A stretch of 12,979 nucleotides of DNA from the NCBI GenBank assembly GCA_036003885.1, contig DASYSA010000023.1, positions 1 to 12,979 of the forward strand, read 5' to 3'. The stretch is from DASYSA01 sp036003885 (lineage in GTDB: Bacteria; Acidobacteriota; Blastocatellia; UBA7656). Position 1 is the first letter of the stretch. The number at the start of each line of letters is the position of its first letter. The translations under genes were made by a program, and so were the position numbers. The notes beneath the pieces were generated by a model. That model ran no database searches, was not told where the DNA came from, and saw only the letters and a list, made by a program, of their open reading frames with translations. This document shows, one piece after another, positions 6,399 to 12,699 of this stretch.

Positions 6399-7631
6399 AT
6401 GCGCGCACTGTTAGCGGCTGTCGGAACACGGGGCGATGTGGAGCCTGCGCTCGCCTTGGCACTTGAACTGCGGAAACTCGGGCACGCGGTGCGGCTGTGC
6501 ATATCGCCGAACTTCGTCGACCGGGCGAAGAGCCTCGGACTTGAGGCGGTACCTATGGGAGTCGAGATGCGTATGCCCGCGCAAAGGTCCGGCACTACAC
6601 CCAAGCTCACTCCCGAGGAGCTGCGTCGGCTGCGAGAATCGATGCCCGACCTCATCAAGGACCAGTTCGAGACCATTGGTGACGCTGTCGATGGCTGTGA
6701 TGTTATCCTCGGTGCCAACGCGCATCAGTACGCAGCGCCGTCGATTGCCGAACGCGCAGGCATTGGCTGTGTGGCGGCCGTCTATGCCCCGGTCGCTCTG
6801 CCTTCGCCTGACCTCGCACCACCACCGGCGCCGGGCCAAGGCGCGGACGCGACCAAGCGCGCGAGCGTCGAGGAGGAGTGGCGCAACACCGCCAAGGTCT
6901 GGAACGAACGCGCTCTGGAGCGCATCAACCAAAACCGCGACCGGCTTGGCATGGCCCCGATCGATGACGTGCTCGACTATGTCCTTACGGACCACACCTG
7001 GCTTGCTGCGGATGCCACTCTCGCCCCGGCGCCAGCCACTCCTGGCCGGAAGATTTTTCAAACGGGCACGTGGGTGTTCAACGATGACACGCCCCTTTCC
7101 GCGGATACCAATGCATTCCTCGAAGCTGGAGAGCCCCCCATCCTTGTAGGTTTCGGCAGCATGCCCGCGGCAGTCGATATGAGCCGCTGCCTGATCGGTG
7201 CCGCCCGTGCTGTGGGCCGTAGGATCATCATCGCGAAGGGTTGGGGGGAGCTCGACCTCATCGACGAGGCGTCCGACTGTATCGCCATAGGTGATGTGAG
7301 CTACGATCTTCTCTTTCCACGGGTTGCGGCAGTCGTCCACCACGGCGGCGCAGGCACTGCCGCCGCTGCAGCCCGCGCTGGCGTTCCCCAGGTGATCGCA
7401 CCGATGTTCGCTGACCAGTTCTATTGGGCCAACCGTATCGCAGAACTTGGGCTTGGGGCCATGACCCCGCACGCCACCATGACGGAGGAGTCGCTGACTG
7501 CGTCACTTCGAGAGGCACTCCGTCCGGCAGTGGAGGTGCGGGCGCGCACGCTAGCGGGGCAGGTCCGCCGGGACGGGGCGGAAGTTGCAGCACGGCGGCT
7601 CGAACTCGAATACGGTGCCGCAGGAAACTGA
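6399..7631 (+). CDS. Cassette 7: GT1-family glycosyltransferase (UGT/MGT-like)
   Basis: This 410-aa GT-B fold enzyme of the UDP-glycosyltransferase type attaches a sugar from a nucleotide donor to a small hydrophobic acceptor. The N-terminal acceptor domain opens with AAVGTRGDVEPALALALELR (residues 6-25). The C-terminal donor domain has the signature HHGGAGT (314-320), then AGVPQVIAPMFADQFYWANR (327-346), and GFGSMP (251-256). Relatives glycosylate sterols, glycopeptide aglycones, macrolides or flavonoids, and some inactivate antibiotics; the acceptor here cannot be read from sequence. A near-perfect Shine-Dalgarno (AAGGAGGAGGT, 6387-6397) fixes ATG 6399, although the frame is open back to 6312. 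The gene is GC-rich with a large antisense shadow frame, and the cassette is 1.43 kb, the second largest here. Confidence 0.92.
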   Translation: MRALLAAVGTRGDVEPALALALELRKLGHAVRLCISPNFVDRAKSLGLEAVPMGVEMRMPAQRSGTTPKLTPEELRRLRESMPDLIKDQFETIGDAVDGCDVILGANAHQYAAPSIAERAGIGCVAAVYAPVALPSPDLAPPPAPGQGADATKRASVEEEWRNTAKVWNERALERINQNRDRLGMAPIDDVLDYVLTDHTWLAADATLAPAPATPGRKIFQTGTWVFNDDTPLSADTNAFLEAGEPPILVGFGSMPAAVDMSRCLIGAARAVGRRIIIAKGWGELDLIDEASDCIAIGDVSYDLLFPRVAAVVHHGGAGTAAAAARAGVPQVIAPMFADQFYWANRIAELGLGAMTPHATMTEESLTASLREALRPAVEVRARTLAGQVRRDGAEVAARRLELEYGAAGN

Positions 7632-7659
7632 ATGATCAGCGTGCTTGGGGCAACCAGCC

Positions 7660-7752
7660 GCCCAACAACGGGATCGACCGGAGCCGCGCCAGCGAGCTCC
7701 TCATCGGTCGCTGAACGTCTTGTGCGCGGCCCGGTCATCCCAATCGTTAGAT
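7660..7752 (+). other. attC7 (93 bp)
   Basis: R'' is GCCCAAC (7660-7666) and R' is GTTAGAT (7746-7752), with the crossover at 7746|7747. GGGAT(C)GACCGG(A)GCCGCGC pairs with GCGCGGCCCGGTCATCCC. The unusual R'' exactly complements the equally unusual TTGGGC opening of cassette 7. Confidence 0.93.
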
Positions 7753-7769
7753 GGCAAGAGGAGAGACAG

Positions 7770-8354
7770 ATGAAACCACATGGAATCGTTGTTCTATTGT
7801 TGTCCATTCCCTTTCTCGCTGGTCCGGCTACGACGTGGGCTCAGAGTAAACCTGAGATCTCGACTAACCCACCGCCTGCTGCAATGTCATTGCCGGTTCT
7901 TCGAGAGGTTGGCAAGGCAAAAGCCTCTTACAATGAGCGCGTTGACAAGGTGATCGTCCAAACGTCGCCGGTGCAGGTGTCGGGCGACTGGCGGAATGGC
8001 ATCAGGCTTCGGGCTGGTTACGAGTCATCCGGGAAGCAGATTGCTAAACCAACCTCCATTACTCTTACCTTCTTCTCTTCGGCGACAGACAGAACGTATG
8101 CCGACAATCGCGCAATACAAATCGCAATCGATGGGCAGTCTGTGCTCTCAGACACAGGGAAATATGATCATGGGAATACGAACGGCGAAGTATTTCTGAT
8201 TTCCGTTACTCAGATCATCTCCTACGATATGTTCGTGAAGATCCTTGCCGGCAGGAAGGTTCAAATGAAAATCGGCCCGACGGAATTTGAACTCAAAACA
8301 AGCGACATGGAAACCTTGAGAGATCTGAAGACCCTGATCGAACAGGCACAATAA
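7770..8354 (+). CDS. Cassette 8: exported protein of unknown function
   Basis: This 194-aa protein has a signal peptide (MKPHG, core IVVLLLSIPFLAGPA, cleavage near TWA-QS at residue 24). The mature part starts with a Pro-rich linker (NPPPAAMSLPV) and continues as an alternating beta-strand domain (GIRLRAGYESSGK, ITLTFFSSATDRTY, RAIQIAIDGQ). It ends in a helix, SDMETLRDLKTLIEQAQ. There are no Cys residues in the mature part and no recognised family. It looks like an immunoglobulin- or jelly-roll-type periplasmic domain (inference). GAGGAGA lies about 6 nt before ATG 7770. The longer open frame from 7632 crosses attC7 and is rejected. Confidence 0.83.
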   Translation: MKPHGIVVLLLSIPFLAGPATTWAQSKPEISTNPPPAAMSLPVLREVGKAKASYNERVDKVIVQTSPVQVSGDWRNGIRLRAGYESSGKQIAKPTSITLTFFSSATDRTYADNRAIQIAIDGQSVLSDTGKYDHGNTNGEVFLISVTQIISYDMFVKILAGRKVQMKIGPTEFELKTSDMETLRDLKTLIEQAQ

Positions 8355-8374
8355 CGATGGAGGCTGGAGGCGCC

Positions 8375-8437
8375 ATCTAACTCGCCGCATGCACCGTAGC
8401 CGCAAACTACGCGGCACGCTGATGCGGAGCGTTCGGC
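8375..8437 (+). other. attC8 (63 bp, short)
   Basis: R'' is ATCTAAC (8375-8381), exactly complementing the TTAGAT start of cassette 8. R' is GTTCGGC (8431-8437), with the crossover at 8431|8432. CCGCAT(G)CA...GCCGC pairs with GCGGC...TGATGCGG around a very small loop. It is about 30 bp shorter than its neighbours. Confidence 0.88.
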
Positions 8438-8480
8438 GAGCAGGAGCGGCAGGCCGCATGATTTACAAGGACAACTCTCC

Positions 8481-8945
8481 ATGAGAAAAACATTTGTCAT
8501 AGCCGTTCTGGTTCTTATAGCAGCCTCTATCGCCCTAGGGCAAAAGCAGAGCGCGCGAAGAGCTCCAAGAAGGAACGTTGACCGTGTCATAAGACAAGTC
8601 GATTATGAACGCATTCAAGCGCAAATTGGTGCTGATGCTGCGGTGCTTGACCGCATCTACGCTAATGATTTTATTGGCATAGGGCCAAGCGGTACACTGA
8701 GAACCAAGGCGCAGGTTATTGCAGACTTCACGTCGGGTGATTTGAAATTTCAATCTATCACCACCGACGATGTTCAAGTGCGCGTCTACGGAAACACCGC
8801 CGTGGAGACTGGTCGCTCAACAATGATTGGACAAGACAAAGGGAAAGCTGTTCCCCGTGACAATCGCTTTACCAGGGTATGGATAAAACAGCAGGGGCGC
8901 TGGCGGTTGGTTTCCAACCATTACTCGTCACTGATTATGCAGTGA
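8481..8945 (+). CDS. Cassette 9: exported NTF2-like (DUF4440-type) protein
   Basis: This 154-aa protein has a signal peptide (residues 1-20, core FVIAVLVLIAASIALG) and a basic patch (SARRAPRRN). The rest has the SnoaL/NTF2-like DUF4440 pattern: LDRIYANDFIGIGPSG (56-71), TKAQVIADFTSGDLKF (75-90) with the following ITTDDVQVRVYGNTAV strands, and closing strands FTRVWIKQQGRWRLVSNHYS (130-149). Family members form cone-shaped pockets that bind small molecules; most have no known substrate. Periplasmic location follows from the signal. AAGG lies 10 nt before ATG 8481. Family assignment is good; biochemical role unknown. Confidence 0.88.
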   Translation: MRKTFVIAVLVLIAASIALGQKQSARRAPRRNVDRVIRQVDYERIQAQIGADAAVLDRIYANDFIGIGPSGTLRTKAQVIADFTSGDLKFQSITTDDVQVRVYGNTAVETGRSTMIGQDKGKAVPRDNRFTRVWIKQQGRWRLVSNHYSSLIMQ

Positions 8946-8980
8946 TAACCAGATGACGCAGGATAATCATCGTAAAGCGC

Positions 8981-9071
8981 GCCGAACTAACGCATGCACC
9001 CGAGCCGCGCAACGGAGCTTGGTCGACTCCTTGGGGTTGGCTGCGCGGCCGGGTGATGCTGGGCGTTAGAC
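8981..9071 (+). other. attC9 (91 bp)
   Basis: R'' is GCCGAAC (8981-8987), complementing the TTCGGC that starts cassette 9; the adjacent AACTAAC is a decoy. R' is GTTAGAC (9065-9071), with the crossover at 9065|9066. GCAT(G)CACCCG(A)GCCGCGCA pairs with TGCGCGGCCGGGTGATGC. Confidence 0.9.
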
Positions 9072-9086
9072 GGACTAGGGGGCGAC

Positions 9087-9422
9087 GTGGCTGCGATACA
9101 GATTCGGGACGACGGACTATGGCACGGCGAACGCCAACGCCGTCCGATCGGAACGAAGGTGGTGCAGGTCCTCAAATTGGTAAGCGAGCGGTGGCTAATC
9201 CGCGAAGACTACTTTCACTTTCCGGCTAGCCTCTCGAACCTGTACTGCATCGATGGAAGTCTTGCGACCGTGTGGTCGGCAGAACTGCCCAGCTCCGACG
9301 ATTCCTATTGCAACGATGCGAAGGTTGTCGACGGCAAGCTCTTCGCTTGGACCTGGAACTGCTACCGCTGCGAGCTCGACATGAGCTCAGGTCGAATCGT
9401 CGCGAAACAGTTCACGAAGTAG
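9087..9422 (+). CDS. Cassette 10: small protein of unknown function
   Basis: This 111-aa soluble protein has no signal peptide. It is rich in short beta strands with aromatic residues and ends in a repeat-like run (LATVWSAEL, KVVDGKLFAWTWNCYRCELD, SGRIVAKQF). This is reminiscent of a single blade of a PQQ-like or Kelch-type beta-propeller, which would be too small to close on its own. Four Cys are present (residues 54, 75, 92, 95). The GTG start at 9087 is chosen because AGGGGG lies about 5 nt upstream and it sits 21 nt into the cassette. No family recognised. Confidence 0.75.
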   Translation: MAAIQIRDDGLWHGERQRRPIGTKVVQVLKLVSERWLIREDYFHFPASLSNLYCIDGSLATVWSAELPSSDDSYCNDAKVVDGKLFAWTWNCYRCELDMSSGRIVAKQFTK

Positions 9423-9453
9423 TCGGCTTGCGGACGAGTGTCGCGCGGGCGGC

Positions 9454-9538
9454 GTCTAACCCGCCGTTGCAGACGGACGGGCGCGTCGGTCGCTGCGCTA
9501 ACTCGTGCGCCCGCGGCTGAACGGCAGTGTCGTTAGGC
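9454..9538 (+). other. attC10 (85 bp)
   Basis: R'' is GTCTAAC (9454-9460) and R' is GTTAGGC (9532-9538), with the crossover at 9532|9533. GCCGTT(G)CAG...CGG(A)CGGGCGCG pairs with the GCGCCCGCGGCTGAACGGC arm. R'' complements the start of cassette 10. Confidence 0.9.
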
Positions 9539-9554
9539 GCGGGGCACCCGTCAT

Positions 9555-9695
9555 ATGCGTGTAAACTTCGCGGCACTAATGGGGCACAAACTTGATGAAG
9601 AGCAACTCTATGCTCTGCCCACGTTGCTTAACTCCACTTGGGATCAAGCCCGGAGACCTATTCCTGATCAAGGTCCCGTAGGAGCGTTTGTCTAA
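9555..9695 (+). CDS. Cassette 11: 46-aa micro-ORF
   Basis: The only plausible gene in a 245-bp cassette is this ATG frame of 46 codons. It reads MRVNFAALMGHKLDEEQLYA and continues with LPTLLNSTWDQARRPIPDQG then PVGAFV, stopping at the TAA inside the R'' box of attC11. It starts 22 nt into the cassette, a typical distance here, but has no clear Shine-Dalgarno. It may be a genuine small protein, or the N-terminal stump of a longer gene lost when the cassette shortened. The latter fits the irregular boundary of this cassette. No family recognised. Confidence 0.5.
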   Translation: MRVNFAALMGHKLDEEQLYALPTLLNSTWDQARRPIPDQGPVGAFV

Positions 9696-9783
9696 CTCCG
9701 GCGTGCAGTGGAGCGCGGCGAGCAAGTCTCTTCATAGTTATTTCAATACTCTGCGCCGCGCCCACTGACGCCTTGCGTTAGAC
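9690..9783 (+). other. attC11 (94 bp)
   Basis: R'' is GTCTAAC (9690-9696) and R' is GTTAGAC (9777-9783), with the crossover at 9777|9778. GGCGT(G)CAGTGG(A)GCGCGGCG pairs with CGCCGCGCCCACTGACGCC. Its R'' would pair with TTAGAC, but cassette 11 starts TTAGGC, a one-base mismatch not seen in cassettes 2-10 or 12-14. Confidence 0.92.
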
Positions 9784-9807
9784 GGACTGAATCGTAGTGA
9801 GTAGCAA

Positions 9808-10263
9808 ATGTTCAATCTGAAATCCACATCTGAACCATATTGGTCTGCCGAGCGAGATGAACGTGTCCTTCGAGGTCGTATAACTCTTGGCGACTTCTCA
9901 GAGGAGTTTGAGTCGTCTCTCTCCTATTGGGCCCAAGCCGATTATGAACACCAGTGGCTAGAAGCAGCGGGGCGCATCAAAGCAGGACAAACCAAGTCAG
10001 CTTTCATCGTGGATATGTACGATCCAAGCAAAACACCATTTATCATGCGGTGGCCGATATGGCGAAGAGACAAAACAATACTTGTCCAAAACCGGCTATT
10101 ATTATTCAAGAACCTGACGGTAGCCTTTAAGGCTACTAATCCATACATTCATATTGGAGAGCGTGCAACCAAAAACGATGACGGAGAAGCTATCTCCGAA
10201 TGGCAGGTAAGCCTGAAAGATATACAAGATTTCTATACATCTATCTCGGCGACGTCCGTCTAA
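9808..10263 (+). CDS. Cassette 12: CdiI-like immunity protein (probable)
   Basis: This 151-aa cytosolic protein follows the pattern of proteins I associate with CDI immunity (CdiI_4-type). The blocks are RVLRGRITLGDFSEEFESSL (residues 19-38), SYWAQADYEHQWLEAAGRI (39-57), SAFIVDMYDP (64-73), an Arg/Trp-rich IMRWPIWRRD, and a closing DDGEAISEWQVSLKDIQDFY. Such proteins protect a cell from the toxin tips of contact-delivered CdiA-type effectors. No cdiA or cdiB is present, so it would be an orphan. ATG is 30 nt into the cassette with no strong Shine-Dalgarno, and the TAA stop lies in R'' of attC12. Family naming is from memory of the motif order and should be confirmed by a profile search. Confidence 0.72.
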   Translation: MFNLKSTSEPYWSAERDERVLRGRITLGDFSEEFESSLSYWAQADYEHQWLEAAGRIKAGQTKSAFIVDMYDPSKTPFIMRWPIWRRDKTILVQNRLLLFKNLTVAFKATNPYIHIGERATKNDDGEAISEWQVSLKDIQDFYTSISATSV

Positions 10264-10350
10264 CAATGGCGTGAACCGGAGCCGCGCAAGCGAGTTTCTT
10301 ATGCTTCGGCCAGTGTTATGTGCGCGGCCCGGTTACGCCTGGCGTTAGGC
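10258..10350 (+). other. attC12 (93 bp)
   Basis: R'' is GTCTAAC (10258-10264) and R' is GTTAGGC (10344-10350), with the crossover at 10344|10345. GGCGT(G)AACCGG(A)GCCGCGCA pairs with TGCGCGGCCCGGTTACGCC, with both bracketed bases extrahelical. Confidence 0.93.
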
Positions 10351-10442
10351 GCCTGCGCAACACACTCTTGCTTTTCGAGACCGAGCCCATACCATCGTTT
10401 TCAGACCGAGCAGCAGTCTAATACCAATCGCAAAGGAGAAGC

Positions 10443-10673
10443 ATGTCTCACGAATCAGATGCCACTCGAGTATGTCCATATGACGCAATGCCGCTAACGA
10501 AGATGTGGGAGTTCGTGGGCGGCACCGAAGTAAAGCATGATTCTGGTTCTTATCTTCACACGCTATTTGTGTCGGACTCAGCACGCGGATACCCGTACGT
10601 CTGCTCCAGGTGCGGTCTCCTCCTGTACTTCCTTGACCACGATGGCTTGGCCCGGTTGTTTCCGGCGTCCTAA
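10443..10673 (+). CDS. Cassette 13: 76-aa Cys-containing unknown protein
   Basis: This small cytosolic protein has Cys11 (RVCPYDAMPL) and a C54-x-x-C57 pair (YVCSRCGLLLYF). The layout is like a small zinc ribbon missing one ligand; His38 or a nearby His could complete it. No family recognised. A strong AAAGGAG (10432-10438) stands 4 nt before ATG, and the 98-nt leader from the cassette boundary is the longest in the array, so a promoter could fit there. It uses only the first 330 bp of a 596-bp cassette; the rest is described separately. Confidence 0.72.
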   Translation: MSHESDATRVCPYDAMPLTKMWEFVGGTEVKHDSGSYLHTLFVSDSARGYPYVCSRCGLLLYFLDHDGLARLFPAS

Positions 10674-10856
10674 GGCAAGGCGTCAAGCCGACGCTGCACC
10701 AGGTCGAAGTGGCGCATATTGAGAGTCACCACGTCACCTCATGGCTCTCTTGCGACGTCTGGGCGCAAGAGCTCTTGTCGAGCTCATACTCCGTCTGGTC
10801 GAGGAGTTTCCGGTAAGCAGCTCATGAGCGTATCGAAGTGCTCTTGGAGCATGGGC
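10674..10856. other. Non-coding second part of cassette 13
   Basis: There is no full gene in this stretch on either strand. On the minus strand, frame 10738-10670 reads GDVVTLNMRHFDLVQRRLDA followed by LP and a stop. This resembles the last 20 residues of PIN-domain (VapC-type) ribonucleases, but the frame is closed just upstream by TGA. It may be the tail of a decayed inverted toxin gene, or chance. A plus-strand 28-codon frame at 10741 has nothing to recommend it. Confidence 0.35.
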
Positions 10857-10946
10857 GCCTAACTCCGCATGCACCCGAGCCCGCGATCAATCTTTGAATG
10901 GTACTTTGAGTGTTACGCGCGGGCCGGGTGATGCGGAACGTTAGGC
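10857..10946 (+). other. attC13 (90 bp)
   Basis: R'' is GCCTAAC (10857-10863) and R' is GTTAGGC (10940-10946), with the crossover at 10940|10941. CCGCAT(G)CACCCG(A)GCCCGCG pairs without mismatch with CGCGGGCCGGGTGATGCGG. Confidence 0.94.
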
Positions 10947-11028
10947 CTCGCGTGCCAGTTGAGTTGAAAGACACCGACCGCTAAAGTTCTCTGGAAGATG
11001 CAAGCAATCGCCGATAAGGAGGTACTCA

Positions 11029-12576
11029 ATGAGAGACACTCCAAGCAAACTTGTGATGCTTCTTTTCCTGGCGCTCGTGAGCATCAACGCCTTCGTTGGC
11101 CCTAGCAGCGCACAAAGAGCTGATAGCAGCACCTCGGCTCAGATCCCGAAAACCTGGGACGATGAGGCCGTCGCTTCACTCGAAGTACCACTGGCCGACC
11201 CTGCTTATTCACCGGTGCATGTCAGTTCCGATTACTACTACCACATGCCGGTGCGGCCAATCTATAAAAGCTATCCGATTTATGCTCCAGGCAAAGAACC
11301 GCCCGGATATATGGATTGGCTCAAGCAGCAGGAGCCGGAAATCGTTTTCGATGCCGCCAGGCTGAAGACGGACTCGGACTGGATCCGCGCAGGGGAGCTC
11401 GTCTTCGACGCGCCGAGGGGATACCAACCTCTGTCAAACTCACCCCTCCGCGATCCGGAATTCTACAGAATGACCAGCGTGCCGGTGGCCAAGGACGGCA
11501 TCGTAGCCTTCAGGCGCTACGTGATCAGGAAAAAGGGAATCGTCGAGATAGGTAGCAATGCTTGTGCAGATTGTCACACGCGGGTCATGCCTGATGGCTC
11601 AGTGGTCAAAGGTGCGCAGGGTAATTTCCCCACGTTGTTCCACAATGTTGCCTTCAGGCTGCAAAGACAAGCAGCCCTCGCCGATGACCGAGAGAAGGAA
11701 GAATCGGTCAAGCAGCTTCGCATTCAGGCCCGAGTACGTCACGGCGCCCCCTGGATCCAGCCCGATCCTGCGGAGGACTTCATGTCTTTGGAGAATATGA
11801 CGGGTGCTTATGGGGCGGTTCCAGCGGGAGTCATCGTTCGGGAGGGGACGAGCATTCGTTATGCAGCGCAGTTGCCGGACCTGATCGGGGTCAAAGACCG
11901 ACGCTATCTGGATCACACTGGGCTGGTCCGCCATCGCTCGATCGGGGACCTCATGCGTTATGCCGCGCTCAATCAGGACACTCAACTGCTCGGGCGCTAC
12001 GGTGATTTCGTCCCGGATGGAAAAGACTTCCGCGAGTTGCCCGACCCGGCGACGCAATCGCGCTACAGCGACGAGCAGCTTTATGCGCTGGCGCTGTACA
12101 TCTATTCACTCAAGCCTCCGCCGAATCCGAACAAGTTTGACGCTCTGGCCGAACGCGGACAGAAAGTATTTCAGAGCGAAGGATGCGCGGGTTGCCATAC
12201 GCCGCCGCTTTACACAAACAACAAGCTTACACCTGCAGAAGGATTCAAAGTCCCGGAAGAGCATCGCAAGAAGTATGACATACTGCCGATGTCGGTCGGC
12301 ACCGATTCATCGTCGGCGCTACGGACGCGCCGCGGAACGGGCTACTACAAAGTGCCCTCGCTTCGAGGCGTATGGTACCGCGGACCGTTTGAGCATAATG
12401 GCTCCGTAGCAGCGCTCGAAGACTGGTTCGATGCTCGCCGCATACGCGATGACTATGTGCCCACCGGCTACAAACCTTACGGCGTGAAAGCGCGGGCAGT
12501 GAAAGGGCATCCGTTCGGGCTTGGTCTGTCAGCAGAAGATCGCAAAGCACTCATAGCCTTTCTCAGGACTCTTTGA
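11029..12576 (+). CDS. Cassette 14: exported di-heme c-type cytochrome
   Basis: This 515-aa periplasmic electron-transfer or oxidoreductase protein has a signal peptide (core VMLLFLALVSINAFVG, cleavage near SSA-QR at residue 28). Two CXXCH heme-binding motifs are present: CADCH (179-183) in a central domain and CAGCH (386-390) in the C-terminal domain. The latter also holds PMSVG (Met421, possible distal ligand) and VPSLRGVWYRGPFEHNGSVA (442-461). That block resembles the PSLR...FHDGS region of cytochrome c peroxidase/MauG-like proteins. The N-terminal 170 residues are without recognised domain. AAGGAGGT (11016-11023) sits 5 nt before ATG. The cassette is 1.75 kb, unusually long, and carries what looks like a metabolic gene. 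Peroxidase activity is not shown. Confidence 0.9.
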   Translation: MRDTPSKLVMLLFLALVSINAFVGPSSAQRADSSTSAQIPKTWDDEAVASLEVPLADPAYSPVHVSSDYYYHMPVRPIYKSYPIYAPGKEPPGYMDWLKQQEPEIVFDAARLKTDSDWIRAGELVFDAPRGYQPLSNSPLRDPEFYRMTSVPVAKDGIVAFRRYVIRKKGIVEIGSNACADCHTRVMPDGSVVKGAQGNFPTLFHNVAFRLQRQAALADDREKEESVKQLRIQARVRHGAPWIQPDPAEDFMSLENMTGAYGAVPAGVIVREGTSIRYAAQLPDLIGVKDRRYLDHTGLVRHRSIGDLMRYAALNQDTQLLGRYGDFVPDGKDFRELPDPATQSRYSDEQLYALALYIYSLKPPPNPNKFDALAERGQKVFQSEGCAGCHTPPLYTNNKLTPAEGFKVPEEHRKKYDILPMSVGTDSSSALRTRRGTGYYKVPSLRGVWYRGPFEHNGSVAALEDWFDARRIRDDYVPTGYKPYGVKARAVKGHPFGLGLSAEDRKALIAFLRTL

Positions 12577-12612
12577 CTTCATCAGTATGAAGTTAACCTG
12601 AAACCGAGTCGC

Positions 12613-12699
12613 GCCTAACTCTCGATGCAGCGGAGCGCGCGCAGGGGTGTTTAAGTGACTCGCCCTTCAGGCGCGCGCCCGCTGATCGTATCGTTGAAC
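12613..12699 (+). other. attC14, last attC of the array (87 bp)
   Basis: R'' is GCCTAAC (12613-12619) and R' is GTTGAAC (12693-12699). CGAT(G)CAGCGG(A)GCGCGCGC pairs with GCGCGCGCCCGCTGATCG. R'' complements the TTAGGC start of cassette 14. The bases after the crossover (12693|12694) belong to the chromosome, not to a further cassette. Confidence 0.92.

Larger units (their letters stand above)
1262..12699. mobile_element. Chromosomal integron: intI, attI and 14-cassette array
   Basis: The element has the full integron plan: a divergent integrase gene, a repeat-bearing attI, and 14 consecutive cassettes separated by attC sites. All cassettes have the same polarity, with the GTTRRRY end distal to intI. 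attC stems fall into at least three families: the GCGTGGACCGAAGCGCGCG type (attC1, attC3), the GCGT-CAGCGG/GCGCGGCG type (attC2, 4, 6, 11, 12) and the GCATGCACCCG type (attC5, 8, 9, 13). Cassettes therefore came from mixed sources rather than from uniform VCR-like repeats. No transposase or plasmid gene is seen, and the miaA flank indicates a sedentary chromosomal integron. The final attC ends at 12699, and no attC-like pair was found after it. Confidence 0.95.

Noticed and set aside
6411..7472. 353-codon minus-strand frame opposite the glycosyltransferase
   Set aside because: It lies wholly over a gene with unmistakable GT1 motifs, and its Arg/Cys/His-rich composition is typical of a shadow frame.
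8985..8991. AACTAAC as the R'' box of attC9
   Set aside because: GCCGAAC four bases earlier exactly complements the start of cassette 9 and matches the R'' form of attC5.
10741..10827. 28-codon plus-strand frame in cassette 13
   Set aside because: It has no ribosome site, is very short and of biased composition, and overlaps the region of the possible reverse-strand remnant.
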